Origin: Dolomedes plantarius | Taxonomy: Eukaryota; Arthropoda; Arachnida; Araneae; Dolomedidae | Direction: 5' to 3' | DNA length: 64,000 bases | Assembly: GCA_907164885.2 (NCBI GenBank) | Contig: OU015491.1 | Span: 115,493,288 to 115,557,287, forward strand | In this document: positions 1 to 11,500 of the stretch, piece after piece | Numbering within the stretch: the first letter of the stretch is position 1 | Layout of the letters: each line of letters starts with the position of its first letter | Translations under genes and position numbers: made by a program | Notes under the pieces: generated by a model | Told to the model about the DNA's origin: nothing | What the model saw: only the letters and a program-made list of their open reading frames with translations | The model's database searches: none

Positions 1-1299
1 AAAAATCGCGTACCCCTTAAATTAGAAATACATACCTGGAAATTAAAACTTTTGCTTTGTCATTTATAACTGTATGTTTTTTTTTGTACTGCTGCGACAT
101 TATCTTTTTTTATCATTCCTAACCTTGGTTAGGGAGTCTTCTCATTTCATCGAAATTACCATACATCCATTTAAGGACTATTCCGGGTCAAACTTGAAAT
201 CAACTGCTCTTGGCGAAAGGTCCCCGTTCATGAGTGGTATGATTGCGGCCGTCCTGGTGCAGCTTTGAATTGGGTAAGCAACAGTGGAGATCAGACAACT
301 CTGGCCAGGCTCCGCAGCGGTCATCTTTGTGCTCTACGGTGTGTCGGGCTTTAAAGTTTACCCCCTTGCCCGAGGTGCAGTCTGGCTCAGGCTACTCCTA
401 CCCATATCTTGACATGTATTGTTTGCCAGAAGAGCCAGCTGTACTCCAATCCTGCCGCGGTTCTTTATCTTTTGAAAACTCACGAGTTCATGGACCTGAT
501 CTCATGTTGCTGTTGATCTGGTGGGATATGCAACAACAACAGGACTATTCATGCAAAGAAACTTTATTTATCAATTAATGTTACAGTGTTATCTGAAATA
601 CAACAGAATTTAGAAGAATCACATAGCATCTAGATTTCCATTACGTATCATTAATTGCTTCTAATTTACCGCACTCTCGAAAATCTCCGACCTATTTCGG
701 TTAAACTAACCACAGTTGAAGGTGTGACCTCGAAACCGTTAAACTCACTGGCTATAGGAACACGTGCTTAAGAAGTGGGTGCAAACTAGGAATCACGCCA
801 GGATTAACATACAAAAATCAGACAGAAAAAAAATCAACGAGTAACTAAAAATTATGCGTGATTGTGCGATGAGGATGTTATTGAAAGAGTTTTTTTAATT
901 AATAAATGTAGCTATCTCAAAAAAGGTACAATAAACATGTTATACAAGTACACGGCACTTTTTATTACCTGCCTTAAAAACTTCAGATTTTTAGACCATT
1001 CAAAGGTTTATTAGACCCTTCTAATCGTAACGCTAAATAAATTCAGCATTTTAGTTAAATACAGTGGTTTAAAGAAACGTTTGTTCACCCTAAGTATTAA
1101 GCTTCCTATGCAAATAAATATATACTAAAAATTAGTTAATGTTGCCGGATTACTTCATGGAAATTTCTTGGAAAACTTATGTTAAATGGGTTGTACACTT
1201 TAGAAGAGACAGGAAGAAGAAAAGAGACCATTTTAGAAGAGACAAAAGAGAGACCGTAGAACTGCTTATCAAATCCAACGACACGGATTCCAAGGTATC
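1..1299. other. Unassigned AT-rich sequence
   Basis: No gene is recognised here. Positions of about 130-560 are richer in G and C than their surroundings and hold an open stretch of about 110 codons, but its translation matches no family I know and shows no motif. About 1200-1255 is purine-rich with an imperfect repeat of ttttagaagagaca. Confidence 0.5.
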
Positions 1300-1301
1300 T
1301 A

Positions 1302-2706
1302 CACTGCTGGCCACTGTAAATGCAACACCCTGAAGGAAACATGCAAATAACATTAAATTTACAACATGCATTAGCGGAGGTGAGATATGCAAATGATTAG
1401 AATTTCAGCGCAGACGCACATCACGCGCGCCTGTGACGCCACTTCAAAGCGCTATTTAAGGCTTGGAGATTTCGACGATTTCAAGTTCGGCAATTGTGTT
1501 TTTCTTGTGGTTTTTTCAAAAAAACGATCAATTATGCCTCGTCGAAAACAGCGGTCATCTTTTGATCAAATATCCGAGTTCGACAGAGGAAGGATAGTGG
1601 CCGAGATTGTGGATTATCTTTCAGGGAAATCGGTAGTCGTGTTGGACGAAACCAAACAACTGTTATGCGGATATGTGTTCGTTGGATGCAGGAGGGTACG
1701 CCGGACCGGCGTGTTCGATCGCATCAACCTCAGCGCACCACTTCACGTGATGACAGGCAAATTGTGCGCATGGCAGTGACGGATCGCTCAGTCACATCAC
1801 GAACCATAGCACATCACATGCAGTCTGTAACGCATCATCCAGTGTCTGCGAGTACCATTCGACGCCGTTTACAGTAGAGTGGTCTGTCCGCAAGACGTCC
1901 ATTGCTTTGTCTACCCTTGACGCAGAACCACAGACGTCTCCGCCGCCAATGGTGCGATGACAGAAGGATGTGGACGGCAGAATAGAATGAAATTGTCTTT
2001 ACTGACGAGTCACGCTTCTATCTGCAACACCACGATGGTCGCATTCGAGTCTGGAGACACCGAGAAGAGAGGATGCTGAACAGCTGCGTTATGCACCGCC
2101 ACACTGGTCTTGCACCGGGTATTATGGTATGAGGCGGTATTGGATATCACTCTCGCACACCTCTAGTACGCATTGCCGGTACTTTAAACAGCCAGCGCTA
2201 CATCTCCGAGGTGTTGGAGCCAGTTGTCCTTCCTTACCTTCAGGGCTTGCCCACAGCCATATTTCAACAGGATAATGCGCGACCACACGTGGCACGCATT
2301 GTCCAACGGTTCTTCGTCAATCGCCAGATTGAATTGCTTCCCTGGCCGCCTCGCTCTCCAGATCTTTCGCCGATAGAAAACATGTGGTCCATGGTTGCTC
2401 TACGATTGACCCAGATTCCATCCCCAGCTGCCACAGCAGATCAACTTTGGCAACGTGTGGAAGCTGCTTGGTCTGCTGTACCCCAAGAACTCATCCAAAG
2501 TCTCTTTGAATCAATGCCGAGGCGTGTGGCAGCGGTGATCTCCAACAATGGCGGCTACTCTGGCTACTGATTTTGGCAGGAACCACACGTCACAGAAGTC
2601 TATAGATTTAATCATTTGATACTTGGTCAACATGTTATCTACAAAATAAATTTTGTTGTGATATCTCTTGTCTTTCTTGGTGTTGCAATTTGGGTGGCCA
2701 GCAGTG
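1302..2706 (+). mobile_element. Tc1-like DNA transposon, copy 1 (broken)
   Basis: The element starts with CACTGCTGGCCACTG and ends with its near inverse GGTGGCCAGCAGTG. It is flanked on both sides by the TA dinucleotide (1300-1301 and 2707-2708) that Tc1/mariner elements duplicate on insertion. It is 1405 bp, 4 bp shorter than the sister copy at 4351-5759, and the difference is one 4-bp deletion inside the transposase gene. The two copies lie in the same orientation about 1.6 kb apart and are nearly identical throughout, including the leader with its TATA-like CTATTTAAGG and the AATAAA near the 3' end. Confidence 0.93.
1534..2570 (+). pseudogene. Tc1-like transposase, inactivated
   Basis: This is the broken counterpart of the intact gene at 4583-5623 and starts with the same MPRRKQR residues. 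Compared with that gene, four bases (tacc) are missing after about 1602, which shifts the frame within the first helix-turn-helix region. Three further stops follow: TAG at 1875-1877 in place of a Gln codon, TAG at 1983-1985 and TGA at 2130-2132, each in place of a Trp codon. The last 120 codons (from 2211) are open and keep the second catalytic Asp in QQDNARPH and the Glu in SPIENMW. This copy retains the His after DNARP that the intact copy has changed to Tyr. No active protein can be made from it, but both element ends are present. Confidence 0.93.
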
Positions 2707-2771
2707 TACTTAGAGCCACTGGAGTAGAATGCGTCAGTTTGTTTACAAGGTATGATTATCTACAGAGATAA

Positions 2772-3214
2772 CTCTGGCACTATGGCAGATGTTGATATGT
2801 CCGAAAAATTAAATTTTATGATTTAAGTTGATATGTCACCCTTAAAATTGGTTCTTTAATGTAGCAAAAGCTGATAGTGGAATTATGAAATAATACTAAG
2901 TTATTTGTATTGGCAAATACTGTTATGCATAAAAGAGGTAATACTTGGTCCCTAATTGAATATATTAGTCCCTATTTGGAAATTTTCATCAAGGGGTCAA
3001 GACCAGCCATAGGCTTGAAGTTGAATATGAATATTAACTAAAAGTTTTAGTGATATGAAATATACTAAAAGCTTTAGTAATATGAAATATAACTAAAGAA
3101 TATTTGGATTGAAAAACTTAATTGAGAGTTTTTATATTTCACAACAATAGTTACTCTTTTAATTTGCCAAAAACATGATAAAATGTCATATCAACATTTG
3201 CAATAATGACAGAG
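2772..3214. mobile_element. Small non-autonomous inverted-repeat element, copy 1
   Basis: The two ends are imperfect inverted repeats of about 30 bp sharing the core ATGTTGATATG, with CTCTGGCA at the left edge and TGACAGAG at the right. A second copy at 51140-51527 has the same internal sequence and better-preserved ends. There is no coding capacity. This is the structure of a MITE. The superfamily is unclear because no clean target duplication is visible. Confidence 0.65.
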
Positions 3215-4348
3215 AACTACAAAATACCGACATGACAGAAATTGATATTTGTCATTCATGCAACTTTGAAAATATAAGTAGGATCCACCTTCGGTTCCAT
3301 TAGTTTTTAGTAGACTCTTCTTAAGGATCATCCTATCAATAGTTTTAGACGCTATTTTCCATTGGGCTGCCCATCACTCTATAAGTCAAAAGACTTGAGA
3401 CTGCCATAAGGTAAAAAAAAATTTTAAATATATGCAATCAATAAATTTGGTTGACTTTTGATAAAATTCATAAGGTATACAAATTTCATCGTTTTTCCTC
3501 AAAAGTAGATTTGATTACAAGTGCTTTAAAATTAAGAAAATATATATAACTACTAGCAATATTCAGACTTAAAGTACACTCAATGTTTTATGAATTTGTT
3601 GTGCGTTGTTGTTGTTACTGCCAAAGCCCCCTGGCTGGAATTTCCAGACCAGGTCCCCGTATAGGTCTGCGGGCTGAGGAGTGCGGCTCCTGTTTACAAT
3701 AGCATTACAAGGGTCGGAGTTTGACTTAGCTATATGCCACCTCAATTTAAACCGAACTCCTCCCCCCGCCCCAGTGGATAAATTTGAATAATGTACCAGA
3801 TCTATATGTTTCAATGAGGCGCTAGATTCAGTATACATTGATTTAGTAATCCACATGTGTAAGTAGCTACAGTTTGTCGTTGTAAATATAAATCATATTA
3901 CCCCTAACTTTGCTTTAAATGATAGTTGATACATTAAATGTGATACATTAATTCTTAATATAGTTCATAAATTAATTAATAATATATATATATTAATAAT
4001 ACAGTTAATAGATTATTTTTTATGAACTTAAACTACGAAACCATGAAATTTAAGATACATCTATAATTTTAATTTACATTTTCTCCATAAGTGTTTTTAA
4101 AAGAAACTTGGTTGTTTTAGAATTGAACCTAAGATATTAATTCTGTACCACTGCATGACTTCCATATTCTGAGCTTCATAAACAAAAATTGCTATAAGTA
4201 TAGAACTATGCAGAAATCAGTATGATGTAATATGACAAACTATATCTAATTATCATGAATTACTTCATGAAAGTATTACTGTTTCAGACCTTTTAATAAT
4301 ACAATGAAATTTTTACGTGTATAAAAATAAATATAATTATTGCTATAC
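3215..4348. other. Unassigned AT-rich sequence
   Basis: About 3270-3440 is a diverged relative of 6040-6205; both contain a stretch like gctattttcyattgggct followed by a similar A-rich tail, so they are two copies of an old repeat. A moderately GC-rich patch at 3600-3790 carries an open minus-strand frame of 95 codons with no recognisable domain. The rest is plain AT-rich sequence. Confidence 0.5.
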
Positions 4349-4500
4349 TACACTGCTGGCCACTGTAAATGCAACACCCTGAAGGAAACATGCAAATAAC
4401 ATGAAATTTACAAGATGCATTAGCGGAGGTGAGATATGCAAATGATTAGAATTTCAGCGCAGACGCACATCACGCGCGCCTGTGACGCCACTTCAAAGCG

Positions 4501-4582
4501 CTATTTAAGGCTTGGAGATTTCGACGATTTCAAGTTCGGCAATTGTGTTTTTCTTGTGTTTTTTTCAAAAAAACGATCAATT
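4501..4582 (+). promoter_or_regulatory. Likely core promoter and leader of the Tc1-like transposase
   Basis: A TATA-like CTATTTAAGG at 4501-4510 lies about 73 bp before the preferred ATG at 4583, inside the element. The same sequence sits at 1452-1461 in copy 1. The open frame runs upstream to an ATG at 4436, but that segment crosses the TATA-like box and is probably untranslated. Confidence 0.4.
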
Positions 4583-5623
4583 ATGCCTCGTCGAAAACAG
4601 CGAACATCTTTTGATCAAGTATCCGAGTTCGACAGAGGAAGGATAGTGGCCTACCGAGATTGTGGATTATCTGTCAGGGAAATCGGTAGTCGTGTTGGAC
4701 GAAACCAAACAACTGTAATGCGGATATGTGATCGTTGGATGCAGGAGGGTACGACGGATCGGCGTGTTCGATCGCATCCACCTCAGCGCACCACTTCACG
4801 TGATGACAGGCAAATTGTGCGCATGGCAGTGGCGGATCGCTCAGTCACATCACGAACCATACCACAGCTCATGCAGTCTGTAACGCATCATCCAGTGTCT
4901 GCGCGTACCATTCGACGCCATTTACAGCAGAGTGGTCTATCCGCAAGACGTCCATTGCTTTGTCTACCCTTGACGCAGAACCACAGACGTCTCCGCCGCC
5001 AATGGTGCGATGACAGAAGGATGTGGACGGCAGAATGGAATGAAATTGTCTTTACTGACGAGTCACGCTTCTGTCTGCAACACCACGATGGTCGAATTCG
5101 AGTCTGGAGACACCGTGAAGAGAGGATGCTGAACAGCTGCGTTATGCACCGCCACACTGGTCCTGCACCGGGTATTATGATATGGGGCGGTATTGGATAT
5201 CACTCTCGCACACCTCTAGTACGCATTGACGGTACTTTAAACAGCCAGCGCTACATCTCCGAGGTGTTGGAGCCAGTTGTCCTTCCTTACCTTCAGGGCT
5301 TGCTCACAGCCATATTTCAACAGGATAATGCGCGACCATATGTGGCACGCATTGTCCAACGGTTCTTCGTCAATCGCCAGGTTGAATTGCTTCCCTGGCC
5401 ACCTCGCTCTCCGGATCTTTCGCCGATAGAAAACATGTGGTCCATGGTTGCTCTACGATTGACCCAGATTCCATCCCCAGCTGCCACAGCAGATCAACTT
5501 TGGCAACGTATGGAAGCTGCTTGGTCTGCTGTACCACAAGAACTCATCCAAAGTCTCTTTGAATCAATGCCGAGGCGTGTGGCAGCGGTGATCTCCAACA
5601 ATGGCGGCTACTCTGGCTACTGA
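4583..5623 (+). CDS. Tc1-like transposase, DD34E, intact
   Basis: A 346-residue cut-and-paste transposase acting on the element's own inverted repeats. Residues of about 10-110 form the bipartite helix-turn-helix DNA-binding region (DRGRIVAYRDCGLSVREIG, then a second helix pair around SARTIRRHLQ). The DDE nuclease domain has Asp159 in FTDES, Asp248 in QQDNARP and Glu283 in SPIENMW. Exactly 34 residues separate the last two, the DD34E spacing of Tc1 elements. Length is typical of the family. I chose the ATG at 4583 rather than the in-frame one at 4436 because the protein then starts at MPRRKQR and the skipped part contains a TATA-like box. One oddity is that residue 253, after DNARP, is Tyr, whereas copy 1 has the His usual there, so activity may be reduced. 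There are no stops or frameshifts. The gene stands alone in its element. Confidence 0.95.
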   Translation: MPRRKQRTSFDQVSEFDRGRIVAYRDCGLSVREIGSRVGRNQTTVMRICDRWMQEGTTDRRVRSHPPQRTTSRDDRQIVRMAVADRSVTSRTIPQLMQSVTHHPVSARTIRRHLQQSGLSARRPLLCLPLTQNHRRLRRQWCDDRRMWTAEWNEIVFTDESRFCLQHHDGRIRVWRHREERMLNSCVMHRHTGPAPGIMIWGGIGYHSRTPLVRIDGTLNSQRYISEVLEPVVLPYLQGLLTAIFQQDNARPYVARIVQRFFVNRQVELLPWPPRSPDLSPIENMWSMVALRLTQIPSPAATADQLWQRMEAAWSAVPQELIQSLFESMPRRVAAVISNNGGYSGY

Positions 5624-5761
5624 TTTTGGCAGGAACCACACTTCACAGAAGTCTATAAATTTAATCATTTGATACTTGATCAACATGTTATCTACAAAAT
5701 AAATTTTGTTGTGATATCTCTTGTCTTTCTTGGTCTTGCAATTTGGGTGGCCAGCAGTGTA

Positions 5762-6640
5762 TATAAACTTAGTGTTTAATTGCAGCAGTATATGGTACCC
5801 CTTTTTGGGGGGCATTAGAAAAAAATGAAACCATAAGTCCACGCTTTATTGATTTTGTTTAGATTTCCTAAAACTATTATCACCAGAGACAGAATTGCTA
5901 ACTTTATACCGATTTCCCTATTTCATTACCAGTAAGATTTGATTTTGAATTTCTCACAGGCCTGACTTAAGCTGATCAAGCACACAACTTAAATCTTCCT
6001 ATTGAATATTTTCCTTCTAAGCTGGAGATGTGCTTGGAAAAATCTTGTGGAATGGTAAAAACTCAAGTACTTTAAAAATAGAAAGTGACTTCATCTTATC
6101 AATACTTTTAGAAGCTATTTTCTATTGGGCTTCACATCGCTTTATACTCAAAAGACTGGAGTCTGCCTTAGGGTACATAAAAAAACTTTTAAAATATATG
6201 CAAAATATTGAATAGATTCGTGATATTTCAGATTTTAAGCCGGTCTATAACAATAATGACCCTGAAAATATGCTATGAGTATAGGATTACAACAGAAATT
6301 ATGAAACTAAAAAGTTTTGTGCTGAAAGTTGTGTTCATTTTAGCAATAATGTGTTATAGTTATCAAGTTAACCGATTTTCTTGCTTCCGTTTTTTACGAT
6401 TGCCTAAATTTTCAATAAAACGAAGAATGTAGCAAACCCTTGGCAATGTTTAACAGAAGAAGGAAAAATAATGAATTTTATTAATAACTTCTTAACGTTA
6501 TTGATAGGAAAATTGCGCGGTGCGTACTTAACGTTGCGATATTCGCCTTGTTTACTTTTATCTTGCCACTTCCTAACATTCGGTTGAAGTGTCACCTTTT
6601 CAAACATCGCAAGAATGCGATGGTATTCAGCTTCTCCGCT
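5762..6640. other. Unassigned AT-rich sequence with an old repeat copy
   Basis: About 6040-6205 is the partner of the diverged repeat at 3270-3440. Short open stretches between 6030 and 6607 on both strands show no motif, start context or codon pattern suggesting a gene. Confidence 0.5.
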
Positions 6641-7030
6641 ATCGCAAATATGACGTCAAAGTTTTTTCTCTTACTATTTGCCATGAAACTACTTATTTTT
6701 AACGGACCATGTTTGGTCGTATGTAACTGTAGACCGTGTTTCTTATGCAAATGTCTGATTGTATAAAAGAACAGGTTTGTTAATGTCTCGCTCGCTCACT
6801 CGCTCAGTCAGTCAGTCTGTCTGTCTGTCTGTCTGTGGCATCTGTAAATCTCACACTCTCGGTTAGAGGTGTGGAGATAGTATATTTTTAGTGTACGAGC
6901 ATATTATTTCTTTGAGCAGTTGGCTCGCTATTATGTTTTTCATTTGTACATATTCATCTGTACATATTAAATTATTTTAACTTCAACGAACTTTGTCATA
7001 ATTCAAATGTCCCTGTTTTACTGCGCGCCC
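6641..7030 (+). other. TATA-containing, LTR-like stretch of unknown origin
   Basis: Contains ATTGTATAAAAGAAC at about 6759-6773, a run of four-base repeats of the types GCTC, GTCA and GTCT at 6786-6836, and an AT-rich tail. A TATA box followed by a short leader and tail would suit a retrotransposon LTR, but I could not define TG...CA ends or a target duplication. Classification is uncertain. Confidence 0.25.
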
Positions 7031-7151
7031 TGCACAAGAGTTATCTTAAAAATGAGCAACTCTACTTCCCTGCCCAGTCTATACGGATATCATGCCGAAC
7101 TATGGCTATGTCCTAGCCGTTCTGTTCCCTCATAAATCACTGAGAATACGC

Positions 7152-7738
7152 TGTCTTGATGAAAGTAAAAAACATTTATTCAACTAGCGTATTTACAAAA
7201 TATTTACATTAACTCGTTGAGTTTTGCACCCCCAGTGCATTCATTTCTTCCAGACAAATCTACAATCACACGTGTAACGCACTCCAGCCAAAATCACAAT
7301 CCTTTAACATGCGGCTCTCCAGCCCGGACCATCCCCCCGGTAGACAAGTCGACCTCCTTCCATGGAATCTGTCTCTCTGGCGACTTCCCTCTCTGTTCAC
7401 CTCAATCCGAGACCCGTCCAAGCCGGTTCTTCTTCAACTGCATATCTAGGAACAACAGCCCTCTGTCCGAAACCACCTGCAATCTAGTCCTCCGGCTTCC
7501 CGTTGTTCGTCTTTTTACTGCTCACAGACAGCGGCACACCTCTTGATCGATTGACTTGATCGTACGCGCGTCAAATCGCCTCTGGTAAATACTCATTCAA
7601 AGCTGTAAAGAAACTTCAAACTGGAAAAATAAATCGTCAGTCTTTTGGCAAACAACACTCAAAACTGCTTCCTTCCAACAGCTAACCTCTGTACCATATT
7701 TCACATATAATACCGGGGGTTAAGTAGAGTCCGCCGAC
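7152..7738 (-). mobile_element. Possible solo LTR, boundaries uncertain
   Basis: A GC-richer block that, read on the minus strand, begins TGTCGGCGGACTC, ends close to CATCAAGACA, and carries an AATAAA signal (plus-strand TTTATT at about 7175-7180) some 25 bp before that end. This polarity and spacing suit an LTR. No matching target duplication was found and no retrotransposon genes flank it, so it would be a solo LTR or a fragment. A 109-codon plus-strand open frame across it is probably accidental. Confidence 0.3.
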
Positions 7739-7879
7739 ATCACAACGTGCATTAAAAAACTCTATCCGAGTCCTCTATTCAATTCATATTTATTTTTTAA
7801 CGTGATTGTTTAATGTCAGTGAATCAAAAACTAGACTTTGAAGAACACTGTGCTGCAGTTATAAGAGTTTACTTATAGG

Positions 7880-8492
7880 ATGTACAAACAAAGCACCTAT
7901 AACCATTGGCTTATTGAATATCAGAATGCGATTGACCCAGGAATAAGGAAAAGAATTATCACAGCTAATCGCTGTTTCTATGGGTTGAGGAACAAGCTTA
8001 AATCTCATCTTATCACGAGAAAAACAGAGATCTTGTTTTACAAAACATTCATAAGACCAGTTCTAACGTATGCCTCTGAGACATGGCCATTGACATCAAG
8101 GTAAGAGAAGGCTCTGGTAATTTTGAGAAGGAGAGTTTTGAGAGATATCTTTGTTGGTGTCCTTGATAATGGCATTTGGCGAAAGAGAAACAGTTTTGAA
8201 CTATACAAACTTTTTTTAAATGAAGACGTAGTGAAATTTGTGAAACTGAACAGAATGATACGGGCGGGTCATCTTTTTAGAATGGATTCAGAGAGAGCAT
8301 CACTGAAAGTTTTTACTGCAGTCCCCTTCTGTGAAAGACCGAGAGGACAGAAGACCAAAAAAGAGATGGAGGGACTGCTTGGATTCAGACTTTAGTGCCA
8401 TGAAAGTTAAGAACTGGAGATCTAAAGCTGATAGGGTAGTATGGGGAATCCTTCTAGAGAAGGCCGAGGCCCACGTGGGGCTGTCGTGCTAA
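7880..8492 (+). pseudogene. LINE reverse transcriptase C-terminal fragment (5'-truncated)
   Basis: The translation carries the conserved tail of non-LTR retrotransposon polyproteins: RIITANRCFYGLRNKLKS, then YKTFIRPVLTYASETWPL, then RRRVLRDIFVG and IRAGHLFRMD, and finally WRSKADRVVWG shortly before a natural stop at 8490-8492. An in-frame TAA at 8102-8104 and a frameshift between about 8375 and 8395 break it. The polymerase core and the endonuclease domain are absent, as expected for a 5'-truncated LINE insertion. Just after the stop comes a short GAT repeat (about 8496-8509) of the kind that ends many such elements. The exact clade cannot be told by eye. Confidence 0.85.
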
Positions 8493-8511
8493 TTGTGATG
8501 ATGATGATACA

Positions 8512-11500
8512 TTGGCTTAAAAAAAAGAGAGATTTTCTTTTTCGTCTCTTTAAAAATTATTCAACATTCAGACATATAATTTTTCTTTTTAATACACCTA
8601 AAGTTAAGTAAAAATGGATATATTTGATAAATCATAGTTATTTCATTTTTCTACATGTTTAACAAATATTAAAGTTCTACGTATAGAAATCCTGAGCAAT
8701 GCAAGTAATTATAACTATTTGTTACATATAAGATCTTTGGCATTGAAATGCAAATACCGTGAAAATAAGACTATTCATAAGCAACATCCATTTGCGCATG
8801 TATAACAAAGTAAATACAGTCAAATTTGGAGATAAAAAAATAATACTACTACTTCACAGCCCTAACAAATGCATTATCTCAATACAACACATCTCTTATT
8901 TATGAGATGTTTTATTTACAAATACAAACTGCGTAGAGAGAGAGGAAGAATTCAATCCCTGAGAGTATACACGAACAATTGTTGTCGCTATCTTTTGAAA
9001 TATAAATTGCGCGGAAAATTTTCATTATCTTTTGCTTACTTCGGAGCTTTTAGGCTCCGAGAATAAAAGTACTTCCTTATTATTACACGGCGCAGAAATT
9101 TATTCTGTCTCTCTTGTTTGACTTGGAAAAAAAAAAAGGTCACCTGCGTGCTGTGGATAGAAGTAACATTAGAAAAGAACTTTAGCCCCCGAGAATATTT
9201 TAGCATCCGCTTACAACACATCTATCTGCACAATTTTATCCTCTTTTCCCTTAGTGACGTTATTAAATATGTTTAAACCATAGAAAGGGGTAAAAATTTC
9301 GAGCTTGTTTGTACTAAGAACCTTTTAAAGAAGATTTTTTTTTGTTTTTAAAGAAGCTAATTTTCTCATTTAACTTTTCTTATTTCTTTCCTTTACATTA
9401 CCTGTTAATACCAACCCATAATTCACTTAAATATTTCCTGTATAAAAATGAAAACAACGAATTTTTAAATGTCAAACTCAATAACGTTATGCATTTGTAA
9501 AATATTATTTATTATTTGTACAGATCTGACTTCCTTTGCAGGCAAGTTTAATTTTATCACAAATGAAAATATAAAGTCAGATATATACATTTCTTCCCTT
9601 TTTTTGTAGAACTCGCAGCACTTCGTGTAATAAAATCTCTTCGATCCATATATATATTTTTTAAATCTAAGCCCATATATTTCCAAATATCGTTTACACG
9701 GAATCAAAAATTTAATTCGCGAGGGATTTTATTTCACACGTTATACTATGGCAATAGAAATGTCAGACTCTGAGATGAGAAAAAGAATAGATACTTGTGT
9801 AAATGTCAAGAATATAATGTTTCTAATCAATCCTAAGAATTTCGAAAATCTCGTTATTAAATTATTCCTCATAAAGTTTTCTTTTCCATTGAAACAAATT
9901 TAAGTATCATCAAACAGTTAAAATTAGGGAATACTTTAGATAACTCGAAACGATATAATATCTAGATATAATTCATAGTTCAGTTTTAAAATAATCTGAC
10001 TTAATGTAACATTCTTAAGTAACAATTTTTGAATTTATATTCTAATTAAAGCAATAAAAACATTAATTTTAATCCCTTAAGTAAGGCATTAAAAAATAGT
10101 TTTTCTACGAAGTCATTACCTGCAATTTCAGTTCTAGCTGAACTAATGCCTGAAGAAACGAAAAATTACTGCTTGTATAGATACATATACCACGTAATTT
10201 ATTGATGATTATTGTATGGCTAGTTTGCAACCAGTTCACTGTCCGAGTATATTTTGGAGAGAAAAATAAATTATCCTCATCAGTTATATGTAATTTTTAG
10301 ACTGAAAATGAGTTTATTTTACAGTTGAATTTCGATAAAAATATTAGAGTTAATTTTATATATCAGTTCTTTTTTTCTTTAAAAATTAAATAAATTTTAC
10401 TATTATTCAATTTATAACAGATTCCTAGAATGCAGAGCTTTAATTGCAATAAAATGCAAATCTTTGTTAGGAAAAATTATCAGGGAAGAAATAATTGTCA
10501 AAAAGCAAACCCTTTATAATTAATGTTTTATATAAACACATTCTTTTTCCCTACCATGCAGATTTTACAGTGTTTTAGACATTATATTAGAATGACTTTA
10601 TTTATTTGAGCCAGACTCTCTTTAGTAATTTACCATCCCAAGTCTAGTATTTTCATTTATCCCATTCCATACCAATACATTGTAAACGTGTATTCGTAGC
10701 TTAAAAATATAATTTATAAATTCATTACTCCATATTACACAGAGTGAAAGAAACAGAGAAATTAAAAAAGCAAAATCTGTACATTGTTAAAAAATCAATT
10801 CCTTTTTAAAAGGACTATCATCTTCCAGTGACACTTTTGTTAATATACAGATTGGAGAGGGAATGTTAAACGACCTCCCCACGATTAGCGTATAGAGTTA
10901 AAGATGAAATGGGAAAAGCTTAAAACATATTTTATAGCCTCGGGAGCAAAAGTATTGCAGAATGCATCGATGTTATGTAGTGTTAAGCCATTGATTACAG
11001 AATTAAGTAAAAACAACTGTGGTGTATGGTTGTCAGTGCGTTGCATTAGGCTCCTTATGCTGATTTGCAAGGAAGAGTGAACACAAAAAACCAGTGATGC
11101 TCAGTGGACTGTATAACAATACAGTTACATAATGGGGGAAAAATCTGTTAACTCATCTCTTCAATAATCACTGACCAGCGTATTTTGCTTTTTTAAAGTT
11201 TGTTCAGCAGTCATAAGCAGCCGATACTCATGGTAATGACTATACATTACTTGTTTAACATTTAAGACAAATTAGTGTGTCATTTCATGAGCATGGGTTT
11301 CAAAGTACCTTAAAAATGTATTGAAGGCAAGGAAAGTCTTGGGACATACACCACATTCTGAGCGATGTGTTTCATGTTTACTGTAGTGCCACAATATGAT
11401 CGATAGGAATCACGCCCCCAAGGATTATCTGATAAAGATTCATTAAAATTAGGGGCCTTATATGTCTCAATGAGACTGACATTGAGAAAAATACGTTTAG

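Larger units (their letters stand above)
4351..5759 (+). mobile_element. Tc1-like DNA transposon, copy 2 (intact ORF)
   Basis: A 1409-bp element with the same terminal inverted repeats as copy 1 (CACTGCTGGCCACTG at the left, GGTGGCCAGCAGTG at the right) and TA on both sides (4349-4350 and 5760-5761). It encodes one uninterrupted transposase. An AATAAA at 5698-5703 lies just after the gene and may act as a polyadenylation signal. Its close match to copy 1 over the full length points to recent activity of this family. Both element ends and the gene are present, so it may be autonomous, apart from one doubtful residue in the transposase. Confidence 0.95.

Noticed and set aside
243..578. 111-codon open frame in a GC-richer patch
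   Set aside because: No motif, domain or homology recognised, and the patch looks like non-coding sequence that happens to lack stops.
3569..3856. 95-codon minus-strand open frame
   Set aside because: Low-complexity Asn run and no recognisable domain; a chance frame in a short GC-rich patch.
4436..4582. N-terminal extension of the Tc1 transposase
   Set aside because: The frame is open, but it crosses a TATA-like box and the known protein start pattern MPRRKQR lies at 4583.
6786..6836. CRISPR-like short repeats
   Set aside because: Simple 4-base microsatellite units without spacers, in a eukaryotic sequence.
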